A DNA stretch of 64,000 bases, taken from the NCBI GenBank assembly GCA_030123605.1, contig CP126123.1, positions 2,088,001 through 2,152,000 on the forward strand, read 5' to 3'. Both the position numbers and the translations under genes were made by a program. The notes beneath the pieces were generated by a model. The model searched no databases, had not been told where the DNA came from, and saw nothing but the letters and a program-made list of their open reading frames with translations. Origin of the DNA: Nitrospira sp. Lineage in GTDB: Bacteria; Nitrospirota; Nitrospiria; Nitrospirales; Nitrospiraceae. The first letter of the stretch is position 1; each line of letters opens with the position of its first letter. This document shows positions 1 to 10,423 of this stretch, in pieces.

Positions 1-709
1 CGAAAGGAAACGCGTCAGCCAATTCAGCGGCTCCATAGGCCGCCAACTCCTCGGCCGTCACAAACACCCCGTGACGCCGGATAAAGCCCCATACATCTTC
101 GATCATGGGCCGTTGCTTTTCGTAGTAGTTGCCTTCCCAGAGCACCATGCCGTCCGACGCCACCAATGTCACCTCGAACCCCACGGCAGCGGGAGGATCC
201 GCCCCTAATCGGCTGCCAACACGTTCCTGATAGACGAGCACCTTGCCGCTCAGCGCCGCATCGACCCTGAGACGTTGGGCAATCTTGTGCGCCGGCACCC
301 GATCCGATGAAGGTCCTTCGGCAGCCCCCTGCACCATCCCTTCGGCACCCTTGGGAGAGAACAGTTGCAGTCCGGATCGGTTCTTGAGTTTCGCCCACAC
401 CAGGTCCGTGATTTTTTCGCCTGCGACCGGCGGGACAACAGTGGGTCGCCGAGCATATTGGCCGGTCAACGGCTGGACCGCCACAGACATATCGGACCGG
501 CGAGCGCCGGAAGGGACGGAAAAGGACGATCCGGTCGTTTCCACCAGCTGAGGAGTGGTCATGGTTTCAAAGGGAATGACCGCGATCTTCTGGACGTGAT
601 ACTTGCCGATCTGCGAAGACGCCTTGGTCGTGACCGTGGCCCCACTGCAGCCCGACAACAGCAACAACGCCATTGAAACCGACAGCAACCGTGGGTGGTA
701 GGTGCTCAC
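1..709 (-). CDS. Lipoprotein of unknown function (3' end outside window)
   Basis: I do not recognise a named family. The GTG start at 709 overlaps the hisH stop codon (GTGA, 4 bp), which fits translational coupling and decided the start; an in-frame ATG at 673 is an alternative. The N-terminus has a hydrophobic stretch ending in LLLLSGC, a lipobox, so the protein is probably a membrane-anchored, periplasm-facing lipoprotein. The 236 visible residues include a middle part rich in Pro, Val and Thr and a later part (AHKIAQRLRVDAALSGKV, then VLWEGNYYEKQRP) that resembles lipoproteins of the CsgG/LpoB/GNA1162 kind. That resemblance is only an impression. The reading frame is still open at the window edge. 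Confidence 0.7.
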   Translation of the reverse strand, partial: MSTYHPRLLSVSMALLLLSGCSGATVTTKASSQIGKYHVQKIAVIPFETMTTPQLVETTGSSFSVPSGARRSDMSVAVQPLTGQYARRPTVVPPVAGEKITDLVWAKLKNRSGLQLFSPKGAEGMVQGAAEGPSSDRVPAHKIAQRLRVDAALSGKVLVYQERVGSRLGADPPAAVGFEVTLVASDGMVLWEGNYYEKQRPMIEDVWGFIRRHGVFVTAEELAAYGAAELADAFPF

Positions 710-1314
710 CGCCAAGCTCCGAAATTCTTGATGATCTGAAGCCCGACTCTTTGACTTTTTTCGGGATGGAACTGGCAAGCGACGACATTGTCTTTCCACA
801 CAGCAGCGGCAAAGGGCTTTCCGTACTCGGTCACTGCGGCAACCACCGCGGAGTCAACAGGTTCGACATAATAGGAGTGCACGAAGTAACAACGACTGCC
901 GGTCGCCACTCCTTCGAAGGGTGGTGCAAGTCGCACGATCGCAATGTCGTTCCACCCCATATGCGGCACCTTCAACGCCGGATCGCGGACAAACTTTTTG
1001 ACGCGACCGGGAATGATCCCGAACCCCTTGTGGGTACCGAACTCTTCGCTCTCCGTAAACAGCAGTTGCAACCCCAGACAGATACCCATGAACGGTTTAC
1101 CGGATTGAATGGCGGCCTGAACCGGCCCAATCAGCTCATACCGTTCCAGATTCGCCATGCAATCGCCGAAGGCCCCCACACCGGGCAACACGACATGGCT
1201 GGCGTCGGCGATCACGCGAGCATCGCGCGTCACCACCGCCCGATGTCCTACCGCCTCGAAGGCCTTATGGACACTCCGAAGGTTGCCCATGCCGTAATCG
1301 ATGATGGCGATCAT
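706..1314 (-). CDS. hisH: Imidazole glycerol phosphate synthase, glutaminase subunit HisH
   Basis: HisH releases ammonia from glutamine for HisF, which closes the imidazole ring in histidine biosynthesis in the cytoplasm. The 202-residue protein starts MIAIIDYGMGN, the classic beginning of HisH. The class-I glutamine amidotransferase triad is visible: Cys79 in GICLGLQ, and His183 and Glu185 in QFHPEKS. The frame is open far upstream, but those residues overlap hisB and do not look like HisH, so ATG 1314 is chosen. An 82-bp gap separates it from hisB, the loosest junction in this otherwise overlapping gene string. Its partner hisF is not in the window and probably lies beyond the left edge. 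Confidence 0.96.
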   Translation of the reverse strand: MIAIIDYGMGNLRSVHKAFEAVGHRAVVTRDARVIADASHVVLPGVGAFGDCMANLERYELIGPVQAAIQSGKPFMGICLGLQLLFTESEEFGTHKGFGIIPGRVKKFVRDPALKVPHMGWNDIAIVRLAPPFEGVATGSRCYFVHSYYVEPVDSAVVAAVTEYGKPFAAAVWKDNVVACQFHPEKSQRVGLQIIKNFGAWR

Positions 1315-1396
1315 GATAGCGCTGAGACGTGATCCGAGACTATCGAACGACGAGACGACCGGCCCCCCACGCCCGCCCCGCACACCCGAATTCCGT

Positions 1397-2002
1397 TTAT
1401 AGACTTCCTTTGGTCGACAGGACTGCCCCTGACAGCCGCTCTTCCAACATCGTGGCCTGATCCAGCGCCTTGGCCAACGCCTTGAAGATGGCTTCCATGA
1501 TGTGGTGTGGATTGCGTCCATACATGAGATTCACGTGCAGATTCAGCCCGCCGTGCGTCACAAAGGCTTGGAAAAAATCCTCGAACAGGCCCAGATCGAA
1601 ATGTTTGATCTTCCGATCCGGCAAATTCACGTTGTAGACCAGGTACGGACGCCCGCTGAGATCAACCGTCACCTGCGCAAGGGTTTCATCCAACGGCACC
1701 GACGCCCACCCGAATCGTTTGACTCCTGCCTTCTCGCCCAGCGCTTGATGCAAGACCTTACCCATGACGATGCCGACATCCTCCACCGTGTGGTGTTCAT
1801 CGATATCGATATCGCCCTTGGCCTGCACGGTCAGGTCGAAGAATCCATGTTTGGCCAAGAGATCCAACATGTGGTCGAAAAAGCGGATGGAGGTATCGAT
1901 TTTCCCCTGCCCGGTGCCGTCCAGGGTCCATTCGACGCGGATATCCGTCTCCTTCGTGGCCCGGTGGAGCGAGGCCTGCCTCGGGGCGCCATTCTTTTTC
2001 AT
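1397..2002 (-). CDS. hisB: Imidazoleglycerol-phosphate dehydratase HisB
   Basis: This enzyme dehydrates imidazole glycerol phosphate to imidazole acetol phosphate. The 201-residue protein is a monofunctional HisB: it has no N-terminal histidinol-phosphatase domain, unlike the E. coli fusion. Both metal-binding motifs of the family are present, DEHHTVED near residue 69 and NPHHIMEA near residue 165. The ATG overlaps the hisD stop codon by 4 bp. The expected length for the monofunctional type is about 200 residues, which matches. Confidence 0.97.
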   Translation of the reverse strand: MKKNGAPRQASLHRATKETDIRVEWTLDGTGQGKIDTSIRFFDHMLDLLAKHGFFDLTVQAKGDIDIDEHHTVEDVGIVMGKVLHQALGEKAGVKRFGWASVPLDETLAQVTVDLSGRPYLVYNVNLPDRKIKHFDLGLFEDFFQAFVTHGGLNLHVNLMYGRNPHHIMEAIFKALAKALDQATMLEERLSGAVLSTKGSL

Positions 2003-3282
2003 GAGAACCTGCTTTGGGCCGACTTGGCATGTGCATCGAAGCCCTCGATATGCGCCAGTCGAATGATATGGTCCTTGGCCTTGGTCAACTCTTCCTTGGT
2101 GTAATGCACGATATTGCTGACTTTCACATAATCGCTCACCGACAACGGAGAGAAGAAGCGAGCGGTCGCGCCGGTCGGCAGCACATGGTTCGGACCTGCC
2201 ACATAATCCGCCACGGCCGGCGGCGTGTAACGGCCCAAGAACAACGCCCCGGCATGGCGGATCTGCTCCAAATAGTCGAAGGGTCGATCCACTGAGAGGG
2301 TTAAGTGTTCAGGCGCGATGTCGTTCGCCACCTCGATGGCCGCCTCCATGGTCGGCACGACGAACGCCACGAAATGTTTCGCAATCGACTTGGCCGCAAT
2401 CTTCTCCCGTTGCAAGCCTTTCAATTGTACCTGGAGCAATCGCACCACTTCCTTGGCGAGAACCGCCGAGGTAGTGACCAGATAGACCTGTGCATCTTCG
2501 TCATGTTCCGCCTCGCAGAGCAGATCCGCCGCCACATGGGCCGGCTTGGCGTCGTCATCCGCCACCACCAGCAACTCGCTGGGACCGGCGACCATATCGA
2601 TGCCGACGGCTCCGTACAACAGGCGCTTTGCCGTCGCGACGTAGACATTTCCGGGCCCCACGATCTTATCGACCTTGCCGATGGTCTTCGTGCCGAATGC
2701 CATGGCTCCGATCGCCTGCACGCCGCCCACACGGTAAATTTCATCGACGCCCGCGATATCCGCAGCCACCAGCAGATAGGGGTTGATATTCCCTTTCGGC
2801 GTCGGCGTACACATGACGGTCCGTCGCACCCCCGCAACCTTCGCGGGAATGGCGCACATCAACACCGACGAGGGGTAGACAGCCTTGCCGCCCGGCACAT
2901 AAACGCCGACAGCGTCAAGAGGTGTGACCAGCTGGCCGAGTGTCGCTTGCTGCTCCTGGTACATCCAGGTTTTGGTACGCTGCCGCTCGTGGAACTGCCG
3001 GACACGGTCTGCGGCATAACGGAGCGCATCACCCTCGTCCTTGCGGATGTGGTAATACGCCTCCTTGACCTCTTCCGGAGTCACCCGCACTTGGTCGAGG
3101 TTCAGCGAGAAGCGGTCGAATTTCTTCGTATAACGCAACACCGCACGATCCCCCCCCCGTTCGACTGCCCGGAGAATCGTACGGACGGCTTTTTCAACGC
3201 CTCCGCCTTGCGATCGCGAGCGAGTCACGATGTTTCGTAACGCCTTGGCAAACGCTCGATCGGTGTGGGTGATAATGCTCAT
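1999..3282 (-). CDS. hisD: Histidinol dehydrogenase HisD
   Basis: HisD carries out the last two oxidations of histidine synthesis, histidinol to histidine, with NAD and zinc. The 427-residue protein has the family's full length. Recognisable segments are [15 protein letters not shown], the stretch around [14 protein letters not shown], and [13 protein letters not shown], which carries the conserved Glu-His pair of the active site. The gene overlaps hisG upstream and hisB downstream by 4 bp each, so it is translated as part of a coupled string. Confidence 0.97.
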   Translation of the reverse strand: MSIITHTDRAFAKALRNIVTRSRSQGGGVEKAVRTILRAVERGGDRAVLRYTKKFDRFSLNLDQVRVTPEEVKEAYYHIRKDEGDALRYAADRVRQFHERQRTKTWMYQEQQATLGQLVTPLDAVGVYVPGGKAVYPSSVLMCAIPAKVAGVRRTVMCTPTPKGNINPYLLVAADIAGVDEIYRVGGVQAIGAMAFGTKTIGKVDKIVGPGNVYVATAKRLLYGAVGIDMVAGPSELLVVADDDAKPAHVAADLLCEAEHDEDAQVYLVTTSAVLAKEVVRLLQVQLKGLQREKIAAKSIAKHFVAFVVPTMEAAIEVANDIAPEHLTLSVDRPFDYLEQIRHAGALFLGRYTPPAVADYVAGPNHVLPTGATARFFSPLSVSDYVKVSNIVHYTKEELTKAKDHIIRLAHIEGFDAHAKSAQSRFS

Positions 3283-3962
3283 GTCATCCGTCCTGCCGCC
3301 ACCGCACCCCGCAACCGCTCGATCAACGCCGTCAACGGTTCGTGCTTCAATTTCAGGCTGGCCCGATTCACGATCAGCCGCGCCGTCGAGTGGGTGATCA
3401 CCTCGACCTCCGCCAGATCGTGCGCCTTCAGCGTACCTCCCGTTTCAACTAGATCCACGATGCGGTCGGCCAGCCCGACCAGCGGCGCGAGTTCGATAGA
3501 CCCGTACAGCTTCACGATCTCGACCGGAACTCCGCGTTGGTTGAAATAGCGCTCGGTCACGTTGGGATACTTCGTCGCGACCCGAATCTTGGACGACCAC
3601 CGGTCCGGTGAAGCCTGTCCCCGCAACGCGGCGACGGAGATTCTACACGCTCCGACTTTCAAATCCAACGGCTCATGGACGTCGCTGCCCTGCTCGAGCA
3701 ACACATCTTTGCCGACCACTCCGACATCCGCCGCTCCATGCTCGACATAGGTCGGCACATCGGTCGGCCGGACGATCAAGAACGTCGCATCCTTGGATGA
3801 ACAGGCAAACACCAACTTACGACTCTCTGCAGAAAGTTCGGCACTGTGGTACCCGGCCTGCTTCAGGAGATCGAGCACCGGTCCCAGCAATTTTCCCTTG
3901 GAGAGCGCAATCGTCAGGCCCTGCGGCTTCTCCTTCTGCAGTCGTCTCGCCTTCACGGTCAC
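3279..3962 (-). CDS. hisG: ATP phosphoribosyltransferase catalytic subunit, short form (HisG)
   Basis: HisG starts histidine biosynthesis by joining ATP and PRPP. The protein is 227 residues long and ends without the C-terminal regulatory domain of the roughly 300-residue long form, so it belongs to the short (HisG-S) type. Family members include LTIALSKGKL near the N-terminus and the PRPP-binding stretch around LVGLADRIVDLVETGGTLKA. Short HisG proteins need a HisZ regulatory partner; no hisZ is in this window, so it must be elsewhere. The start overlaps the murA stop by 4 bp. Confidence 0.94.
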   Translation of the reverse strand: MTVKARRLQKEKPQGLTIALSKGKLLGPVLDLLKQAGYHSAELSAESRKLVFACSSKDATFLIVRPTDVPTYVEHGAADVGVVGKDVLLEQGSDVHEPLDLKVGACRISVAALRGQASPDRWSSKIRVATKYPNVTERYFNQRGVPVEIVKLYGSIELAPLVGLADRIVDLVETGGTLKAHDLAEVEVITHSTARLIVNRASLKLKHEPLTALIERLRGAVAAGRMT

Positions 3963-5212
3963 TTCCCCTTTCTCCGTTCCACACTGGCCCCCAGCGCCCG
4001 GAACTTCTCTTCGAGACGCTCATAACCCCGGTCGAGGTGGTACACACGAGAGACTTCGGTCGTTCCCTCGGCAGCAAGCCCCGCCACGATGAGTCCGGCG
4101 CTGGCACGAAGGTCCGACGCCATGACGGGCGCCCCCGTCAACCGTTCCTTGCCGGTGATCACCACCCGGTTGCCCTCGACGCGGATATCTGCGCCCATCC
4201 GACGCAATTCCTCCACATGCATGAACCGGCTTTCAAAGATGGTTTCCGAGACGACGCTGGTCCCTTCGGCCACCGCCATCAGGGCCACGAACTGCGCTTG
4301 CATATCGGTGGGAAAACCGGGATGTGGGGAGGTGCGGACATTCGTCCCTTTCAAGCGGCCCGTGACCTTGAGCCGTACTAATTCTTTTTCCTCGACCAAT
4401 TCGACGCCGCTTTCACGGAGTTTCACCAGTAACGGTTCCATATGTTCCGGACGACAACGTTCGACCACCACCTGGCCACCCGTGATGGCGCCGGCTACCA
4501 AATAGGTTCCTGCCTCGATCCGATCCGGAATGACCTCATGTCCAGCACCGTGCAGCGCCGTCACCCCTTCGATCGTAATCATGTCGGTTCCGGCCCCGGC
4601 AATGCGCGCCCCGCGCTTGACGAGAAACTCCGCCAAGTCGCCGATCTCCGGCTCCTTGGCCGCATTCTCAAGCATCGTGGTGCCCTCGGCCAGCACAGCC
4701 GCCATCATGAGATTCTCTGTGCCGGTCACGCTGGGCGTGTCAAAATAAATCCTTGCCCCTTTCAAGCGACGCGCTGTCGCCTTGATATAGCCGTGCTCGA
4801 TTTCAACCGTGGCTCCCATTTTCTCCAAACCTGCCAGGTGAAAATTCACCGGCCGAGACCCGATGGCGCAGCCGCCCGGAAGGGACACCTTGGCCTCACC
4901 CAATCGAGCCACGAGGGGGCCCAACACCAACACCGACGCCCGCATCGTTCGAACGAGGTCGTAAGGCGCCTCGGTCGAGGTGATATCGTGCGCCCGCACC
5001 ACGGTGCGATCGCCTTCGTGAGTGACCGAAATCCCCATCATGCCGAGCAGCTTTCCCATCGTCAGCACGTCGACGACTCGGGGCATATTCGACAGCACGC
5101 ACTCACCGCCGAGTATCGTCGAGGCCAAAATCGGCAAGGCGGCGTTTTTCGCCCCGCTCGTGCGGACTTCGCCTCGGAGCGACCTCCCGCCTTCAATGAC
5201 GATTTGGTCCAT
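3959..5212 (-). CDS. murA: UDP-N-acetylglucosamine 1-carboxyvinyltransferase MurA
   Basis: MurA makes the first committed step of peptidoglycan synthesis, moving enolpyruvate from PEP to UDP-GlcNAc in the cytoplasm. With the ATG at 5212 the numbering matches E. coli: Lys22-Asn23 in SGAKNAALP and the fosfomycin-target cysteine at position 115 in [12 protein letters not shown] longer reading from a TTG at 5227 would add five residues, but these encode the AAGGAAGG ribosome-binding site of the 5212 start, so the shorter form is chosen. The gene starts inside the end of prmC (20-bp overlap) and overlaps hisG by 4 bp. Confidence 0.96.
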   Translation of the reverse strand: MDQIVIEGGRSLRGEVRTSGAKNAALPILASTILGGECVLSNMPRVVDVLTMGKLLGMMGISVTHEGDRTVVRAHDITSTEAPYDLVRTMRASVLVLGPLVARLGEAKVSLPGGCAIGSRPVNFHLAGLEKMGATVEIEHGYIKATARRLKGARIYFDTPSVTGTENLMMAAVLAEGTTMLENAAKEPEIGDLAEFLVKRGARIAGAGTDMITIEGVTALHGAGHEVIPDRIEAGTYLVAGAITGGQVVVERCRPEHMEPLLVKLRESGVELVEEKELVRLKVTGRLKGTNVRTSPHPGFPTDMQAQFVALMAVAEGTSVVSETIFESRFMHVEELRRMGADIRVEGNRVVITGKERLTGAPVMASDLRASAGLIVAGLAAEGTTEVSRVYHLDRGYERLEEKFRALGASVERRKGK

Positions 5213-6113
5213 CGCCCTTCCTTTCAAGGCACACGACGCGGTCTATCTCGCTGTCATCCCGCAGCACATCATCGGTGCGAAACCACCCACCCTCTTCAGC
5301 CAAGCGGCAGACCGACGACGCTTGGCCCAACCCCACTTCCATCAGCAGGACTCCCCCTGGTTTCAGATAGGCCGGTGCCTGCTGAATGAGCCGTCGGTGG
5401 AGATCCATGCCATCGTGACCTCCGGCCAATGCCATACGCGGCTCGAAACATCGCACCTCCGGTTGAAGCGTCATCCAATCGATTTCTGCGATATACGGTG
5501 GATTGGACAGAACAACATCTGCCTGGTTCTCCGACATGTATTCACCCAGCGGAGCCAGGAGATCACCGCAAAAACATTCGATCCGGTTTTCCACCCCATG
5601 CTGCGCCATATTGGCCCGCGCCACCACCAAGGCTTCGGACGACACGTCGATCGCCAGGATCCGCGCATCCGGCAGGGCTGCCGCCACCGATACAGCCAGG
5701 CAGCCGGAGCCGGTTCCCACATCCACCACGGTCGCAGTCCGGTTCTCTTGACACCGGCGAATCGTCTCCTCAACCAACAGGGCGCTTTCAGGTCGAGGAA
5801 TCAGCACCGATGGCGTCACACGAAATTCACGCCCGCAAAATTCCTGTGTGCCGAGCAAATACTGAAGCGGTTCACGGCCCACACGGCGCGCGACGAGCGC
5901 CTGCACAGCCGCCCATTCCGCACCCGTCACACGACGGTCCGGCTTCACCCGCAACATGAGCGGGGAGAGGGCCAACACCTGCTCCAATAACCAGGCTGCC
6001 TCCAGCGCCGACTGTTCGATACCGGCCCCTTTCAAGGCCTCTTCGGCTCCGGCCAACAACGCCCCTACGGCCTGAACAGGAGCCCCGGTTAGGCCCTGCC
6101 GCAAGACGTTCAT
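5193..6113 (-). CDS. prmC: Release-factor glutamine N5-methyltransferase PrmC
   Basis: PrmC methylates the glutamine of the GGQ motif in release factors, here most likely the product of the adjacent prfA. The 306-residue protein has an N-terminal helical domain, the SAM-binding motif [14 protein letters not shown] near residue 155, and the substrate-binding NPPY motif in [12 protein letters not shown]. It overlaps prfA by 4 bp and murA by 20 bp. The prfA-prmC pairing is conserved across bacteria and supports the call. Confidence 0.95.
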   Translation of the reverse strand: MNVLRQGLTGAPVQAVGALLAGAEEALKGAGIEQSALEAAWLLEQVLALSPLMLRVKPDRRVTGAEWAAVQALVARRVGREPLQYLLGTQEFCGREFRVTPSVLIPRPESALLVEETIRRCQENRTATVVDVGTGSGCLAVSVAAALPDARILAIDVSSEALVVARANMAQHGVENRIECFCGDLLAPLGEYMSENQADVVLSNPPYIAEIDWMTLQPEVRCFEPRMALAGGHDGMDLHRRLIQQAPAYLKPGGVLLMEVGLGQASSVCRLAEEGGWFRTDDVLRDDSEIDRVVCLERKGDGPNRH

Positions 6114-7192
6114 GTCGACTCCATCGTAGCCAGATGCTCATAGTGAGCACGCAACGCCTGAACGATTTCCTCCAGATCGCCGGCCAGCACCTGGTCAAGC
6201 TTGTGCATTGTCAAACCGATGCGATGGTCCGTAACACGATTCTGCGGAAAATTATAGGTGCGGACCTTTTCGCTCCGGTCTCCCGTCCCCACCTGAGCCT
6301 TTCGATTTTGCGCGATCTCCGCCTCCTGCTTCTCCCGCTCGGCCTCAACGATGCGCGCACGCAAGGTCCGCATGGCCTTGGTCCGGTTCTTGAGCTGCGA
6401 CCGTTCATCCTGGCAACTGACGACGACACCGGTCGGGATGTGTGTAATCCTGACCGCCGAATAGGTCGTATTGACGCTTTGGCCACCGGCACCGGACGAA
6501 CAAAACGTATCGATGCGCAGATCTTTCGGATCGATCTGGACATCGACCTCATCCACCTCCGGCATCACCGCCACGGTGACGGTGGAGGTATGGATCCTGC
6601 CGCTCGCCTCCGTCGTGGGCACACGTTGAACGCGATGTACGCCGCTCTCATGGCGAAGTAACCCATAGGCCCCTTTTCCTTCGAGCAGAGCGATCACCTC
6701 ACGATAGCCGCCGATCCCGGTCTCGGATGCGTCGACCACTTCCATCCTCAATCGATTGCGCTCGGCATATTTGAGATACATGCGGAAGAGGTCTCCGGCA
6801 AACAGGGCAGCCTCGTCTCCGCCGGTTCCGGCCCTGATTTCCAGGAACACATTCTTCTCATCGCGCGGATCCTTCGGAGTCAGATACTCTTTTGCGCACT
6901 GCTCGAGTTCCATCAGTCGTTGCTTCAGGTGGCGGCTCTCTTCCGCGAACAACTGCTTCATTTCTTCTCCCGCCGAAACGTCTTGAAGCATGACTGAGAC
7001 GTCATCGAGCTGCTTCTTCACCTCGCCATAGGCGATGAAGCGTAGCGCCGGTTCTTCCAACTCCGTCCGTTCCTTGTTCAGCTTGTGTAGCATGACAGGC
7101 TGATTGAGGACAGCCGGATCCATGAGCTGGTTGGTCAGCTCCTGGTAACGCGCGGCCATTCCTTCCCACTTCTTGATCAGTACGTCTTCCAT
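6110..7192 (-). CDS. prfA: Peptide chain release factor 1
   Basis: RF1 reads UAA and UAG and triggers peptide release on the ribosome. The GGQ motif is present in [11 protein letters not shown], and the stop-codon reading region has [14 protein letters not shown], the PxT type of RF1 rather than the SPF of RF2. ATG 7192 is chosen; the frame extends only five codons further, to a TTG at 7207. The rpmE terminator lies just upstream of this start, so prfA is expressed by read-through or from a promoter within the terminator region. Confidence 0.96.
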   Translation of the reverse strand: MEDVLIKKWEGMAARYQELTNQLMDPAVLNQPVMLHKLNKERTELEEPALRFIAYGEVKKQLDDVSVMLQDVSAGEEMKQLFAEESRHLKQRLMELEQCAKEYLTPKDPRDEKNVFLEIRAGTGGDEAALFAGDLFRMYLKYAERNRLRMEVVDASETGIGGYREVIALLEGKGAYGLLRHESGVHRVQRVPTTEASGRIHTSTVTVAVMPEVDEVDVQIDPKDLRIDTFCSSGAGGQSVNTTYSAVRITHIPTGVVVSCQDERSQLKNRTKAMRTLRARIVEAEREKQEAEIAQNRKAQVGTGDRSEKVRTYNFPQNRVTDHRIGLTMHKLDQVLAGDLEEIVQALRAHYEHLATMEST

Positions 7193-7223
7193 ATCACGCC
7201 CATTCAAGCCTCAGCTCACCCGG

Positions 7224-7266
7224 CTAAAAAACAAGAGACCCTGCCCCAAAAGGAAGCAGGGTCTCC
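7224..7266 (-). terminator. Intrinsic terminator between rpmE and prfA
   Basis: A perfect 10-bp stem (GAGACCCTGC at 7235-7244, complement at 7256-7265) encloses an 11-nt loop. On the minus strand it is followed by TTGTTTTTTAG, a run of T residues. It lies downstream of rpmE and about 30 bp before prfA, so it may limit transcription into the prfA-prmC-murA-his string. Confidence 0.85.
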
Positions 7267-7285
7267 ATATTGTCCAGACCGAGGC

Positions 7286-7492
7286 CTACTTGTCTTTTTT
7301 GGCGTACTTCTTCTTGAATCGCTCGACACGCCCTTCCGTATCGACGATTTTCTGAGTCCCGGTAAAAAACGGATGGCACCCGGCGCAAATATCGACCTTG
7401 ATGTTCCCGATAGTGGATCGCGTCTTGAACGTATTCCCGCACGCACAATGCACGGTCGCTTCACGGTAGACTGGATGGATTCCCTTTTGCAT
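7286..7492 (-). CDS. rpmE: Ribosomal protein L31, zinc-binding form
   Basis: L31 sits on the large ribosomal subunit at the bridge to the small one. The 68-residue protein begins [12 protein letters not shown], the normal L31 start, and has the four zinc ligands of the C+ form: Cys16 and Cys18 in CACGN, Cys36 and Cys39 in CAGCHPF. In many bacteria a zinc-free paralogue replaces it when zinc is scarce; none is seen here. It lies between rho and prfA, with about 95 bp to rho, and a strong terminator follows it. Confidence 0.96.
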   Translation of the reverse strand: MQKGIHPVYREATVHCACGNTFKTRSTIGNIKVDICAGCHPFFTGTQKIVDTEGRVERFKKKYAKKDK

Positions 7493-7589
7493 ACGTGCTC
7501 CTTACTGCCCTTGATTCATTGCCCCACAAGGCCTGTCCGCCGGGGTGTCAGACTTTACACCGGAGTAGCCCAGACTGGCAAGCAGGGGC

Positions 7590-8837
7590 TCAGCGATTCA
7601 TGGATTGCAAAAACTCCTGATTGGTTTTGGTACCGCCGATCTTGTCCATCAAGAACTCCATGGCTTCCATCGTTCCCAAGGGGCTCAAGACCTTTCGCAG
7701 AATCCACATCTTGTTCAAACGGTCGCGATCGACCAGTAACTCTTCCTTGCGGGTCCCGGACTGACTGATATCGATCGCCGGGAAGATACGCTTGTCGGCC
7801 AATCGCCGATCCAGATGCACTTCCATGTTGCCGGTTCCCTTGAATTCTTCGAAAATCACGTCGTCCATGCGGCTTCCCGTGTCGATCAAGGCAGTAGCCA
7901 TGATGGTGAGGCTGCCGCCGTTTTCGATGTTCCGCGCGGCGCCGAAGAATCGCTTGGGACGTTGCAACGCATTGGAATCCAACCCGCCGGAAAGGACCTT
8001 CCCGCTGGGCGGCGCAATCGTGTTGTAGGCCCGAGCCAACCGGGTGATGCTGTCGAGGAGGATCACCACATCTTTTTTATGTTCGACCAGACGCTTCGCC
8101 TTTTCCAATACCATTTCAGCGACCTGCGCATGTCGTTGCGCCGGCTCGTCGAAGGTGGAACTGATGACCTCGGCCTTCACCTGTCGTTGCCAATCCGTCA
8201 CCTCCTCCGGCCGTTCATCGATCAGGAGGACGATCAAAGTGACTTCCTTGTGATTTTTCAGAATGGCGCGGGCGATCGCCTGCAAGAGCATGGTCTTTCC
8301 GGTACGAGGGGCCGCCACGATCAAGCCGCGCTGTCCCTTGCCGATCGGCGTCGTGAGGTCCATCACCCGCGTGCAATATTCTTCCCGATCGAACTCGAGA
8401 TTGAGTCGCTCTTCGGGATAAAGCGGCGTCAGGTTGTCGAACAGAATCTTATCGCGCGCAACTTCAGGATCCTCGTAGTTGACCTTCTCTACCTTGAGCA
8501 GGGCGAAATACCGCTCACTCTCCTTCGGCGGACGGATCTGACCGGACACAATGTCGCCCGTTCTGAGGTTAAACCGTCGAATCTGTGAGGGGGAGATATA
8601 AATATCGTCCGGGCCAGGCAGATAATTGGAGTCGGGCGCACGGAGGAATCCAAATCCGTCCGGCAATGTTTCCAGAACTCCTTCTCCAAACACAACACCG
8701 TTCTTTTCGGTCTGAGCCTGAAGTATGGCAAAAATGAGTTCCTGCTTGCGCAGGTTTGCGGCGCCTTCGATTTTCAGGTCTCGCGCCACCTCATTCAGAT
8801 CGGCGATCGTCTTCTGTTTGAGTTCCGCAAGATGCAT
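7590..8837 (-). CDS. rho: Transcription termination factor Rho
   Basis: Rho is the hexameric RNA helicase that ends transcription of untranslated RNA. The 415-residue protein starts MHLAELKQK, close to the E. coli start, after an AAAGGGGAAG ribosome-binding site. Longer frames up to 8900 add residues without family likeness. Recognisable parts are the N-terminal helix bundle, the cold-shock-like RNA-binding fold around [11 protein letters not shown], the Walker A motif in [10 protein letters not shown], and the [13 protein letters not shown] segment of the ATPase core. It heads the rho-rpmE-prfA-prmC-murA-his neighbourhood. Confidence 0.97.
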   Translation of the reverse strand: MHLAELKQKTIADLNEVARDLKIEGAANLRKQELIFAILQAQTEKNGVVFGEGVLETLPDGFGFLRAPDSNYLPGPDDIYISPSQIRRFNLRTGDIVSGQIRPPKESERYFALLKVEKVNYEDPEVARDKILFDNLTPLYPEERLNLEFDREEYCTRVMDLTTPIGKGQRGLIVAAPRTGKTMLLQAIARAILKNHKEVTLIVLLIDERPEEVTDWQRQVKAEVISSTFDEPAQRHAQVAEMVLEKAKRLVEHKKDVVILLDSITRLARAYNTIAPPSGKVLSGGLDSNALQRPKRFFGAARNIENGGSLTIMATALIDTGSRMDDVIFEEFKGTGNMEVHLDRRLADKRIFPAIDISQSGTRKEELLVDRDRLNKMWILRKVLSPLGTMEAMEFLMDKIGGTKTNQEFLQSMNR

Positions 8838-9340
8838 AACTTCCCCTTTAGCCTGTGCCATACCTCTCTCTATCGGGCTCTCAACCCAATAGCTCCCCAA
8901 ATGAGAAAAACGTTTTAGTGCTCATGAACGATTCACGGATGTGATGGTTTAGATATCAACCTGTTGGTCGTTTGCGGCAGGATAATTCGACGAAGGCGTT
9001 GTTGATTTAGATTCTGCGGAAATGAGCCTAACCCACTATGTGCACGACAGGCCTGAACATTGACCTGAGGTTCTTACTGTTGAAGATGGGTCTCGGAAGC
9101 TGGTGCAATGAAGATAAAACTACTTTGTCGAATCGCGAAGTTGATGAGATTGTAACGTTCGTCCCAAACAATGTCAACAGATTAAAGCCCGCATGGTCCA
9201 CATTCGATGACTTCCCGGAACGCAATGTATATGTGACAATCAAGCCACCCTCGCTTTCCACCCTTTGAATTCCACGCCGTACATCACCTTAGTTGCAGCC
9301 CTCAGAGTGATGTGATAAAGATCGCGCGGAGACCCCATCG
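8838..9340. other. AT-richer intergenic region without a convincing gene
   Basis: The stretch separates divergent rho and the DUF2203 gene and should hold promoters for both. Two overlapping frames on opposite strands (about 9028-9268) are open for about 76 codons each. Neither has a clear ribosome-binding site nor a family likeness, so I do not call them. No tRNA, repeat or strong hairpin was noticed. Confidence 0.5.
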
Positions 9341-9754
9341 ATGGCCAAACCGGACGACGACCAACCTGATCGGATTTTTACACTGGCAGAAGCCAACGAA
9401 CTCCTGCCCCAGCTGAACCAGCGGTTCGCAGTCATTCGCAGAGCCAAGACAGTCATCGCGAACACAAGGGAAGAAGTGAGTAAGGCCAGCGCACAGGCTG
9501 CATCAGGAGGGGGAAGCCCGGTCGGGGCTCTATACATTAAAGCCCTCCATGAAATCAGCGGAAGCTTGCAAGTCATTCATGAACTTGGTGTGGTCATTAA
9601 AGACGTCGATCTCGGATTATGCGACTTCCCTTACAAGCTTGAGGGTCGCATCGTCTATTTATGCTGGAAATTTGGTGAGGGTGAAATTCGATGGTGGCAT
9701 GAAACATCCAGCGGCTATAGGGATCGCCAGCCACTGGATGGAACCGCCGTATAG
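9341..9754 (+). CDS. DUF2203 family protein
   Basis: This is a 137-residue cytoplasmic protein of unknown function. It matches the DUF2203 pattern as I remember it: an N-terminal FTLAEANELLPQL segment, a helical middle, then KDVDLGLCDFPYKLEGR and a C-terminal YLCWKFGEGEIRWWHE with RQPLDG. A gap of only 20 bp to the next gene suggests a two-gene unit with the YCII protein. A GGAG ribosome-binding site precedes the ATG. Confidence 0.85.
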   Translation: MAKPDDDQPDRIFTLAEANELLPQLNQRFAVIRRAKTVIANTREEVSKASAQAASGGGSPVGALYIKALHEISGSLQVIHELGVVIKDVDLGLCDFPYKLEGRIVYLCWKFGEGEIRWWHETSSGYRDRQPLDGTAV

Positions 9755-9774
9755 CGATACTCCCGATTGCACCT

Positions 9775-10065
9775 ATGAAATTCGTCATCCTTGGCTTCGA
9801 TAGCCCTGACGGCCAGGCAAAACGCAAAATCCATCGGCCGGCTCATCTTGCAAGATTGGCCCCCCTCAACCAGGAAGGAAAAGTCATTCTGGCAGGACCG
9901 TTCACCGATCAAGCAGGCAGCCTGATCATCATCGAAGCGGATTCTATTGAAGAGGCTCAGAGGATCGCCCATGAAGACCCCTATACGATTCACGGGGTAT
10001 TCGAACGCGTGGAGGTGCATCCTTTCCAACAAGTCCTACCCGCCTCATCATCACCCACATATTAG
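9775..10065 (+). CDS. YCII-domain (YciI-like) protein
   Basis: A 96-residue single-domain protein with the YCII fold pattern: MKFVILGFDSPDG, a conserved Arg/His helix (KRKIHRPAHLARLAPL), GKVILAGPF, then the AGSLIIIEADSIEEAQ strand-helix and HEDPYTIHGVF. YCII proteins resemble small dehydrochlorinases or muconolactone isomerases, but most have no known substrate. It follows the DUF2203 gene closely. Confidence 0.88.
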   Translation: MKFVILGFDSPDGQAKRKIHRPAHLARLAPLNQEGKVILAGPFTDQAGSLIIIEADSIEEAQRIAHEDPYTIHGVFERVEVHPFQQVLPASSSPTY

Positions 10066-10178
10066 CCCTCCCTCACTTCAACCAACCGGGGAATTGAGAT
10101 CCCTACTTTTTGCCCCCGATTCACGAGATACGCATTGCTGATGCGGCACAAGTGCACGGCGTCGTCACCTGCGTCACA

Positions 10179-10208
10179 TTGACAACCTGAAAGATTGCCA
10201 CCTATAAT
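10179..10208 (+). promoter_or_regulatory. Consensus sigma-70 promoter of the oxidoreductase operon
   Basis: TTGACA at 10179-10184 and TATAAT at 10203-10208 are both perfect consensus hexamers, separated by 18 bp. Transcription would start near 10215, leaving a leader of about 210 nt before the first gene at 10424. The preceding stretch from 10066 holds nothing else that I can name. Confidence 0.85.
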
Positions 10209-10287
10209 GCGCACTTAGAGTCATTTGTGAAGACCGGATCGTTCTAGTTCAAAAGACCTAACAGCCTTCTCCTATGTGAGCCCTAAA

Positions 10288-10325
10288 TTTCCCTGAGGTG
10301 GGCCTTCTGCTGTGTTGCAGGGAAA
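10288..10325 (+). promoter_or_regulatory. Leader hairpin upstream of the oxidoreductase operon
   Basis: Within the long leader, TTTCCCTG (10288-10295) and CAGGGAAA (10318-10325) form a perfect 8-bp stem around a 22-nt loop. No T run follows, so it is not a simple terminator. It may be a stability or regulatory element; function is inferred from position only. Confidence 0.4.
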
Positions 10326-10423
10326 CATCGGGAAAGCATAGAGTGACTCGACATCACGCTATAACCAATAGGTATCTCTTCCTCAAGCAAGATTGTTAAC
10401 CCACAAAAAGAGAGCAGGTTCGA

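Noticed and set aside
24..456. Open minus-strand frames of 124 and 68 codons
   Set aside because: They are rich in Arg, Gly and Cys and lie in other frames of the lipoprotein gene, whose frame continues cleanly from a coupled start at 709.
9028..9268. Two overlapping opposite frames of about 76 codons
   Set aside because: No ribosome-binding site, no family likeness, and both cannot be real; the region suits promoters better.
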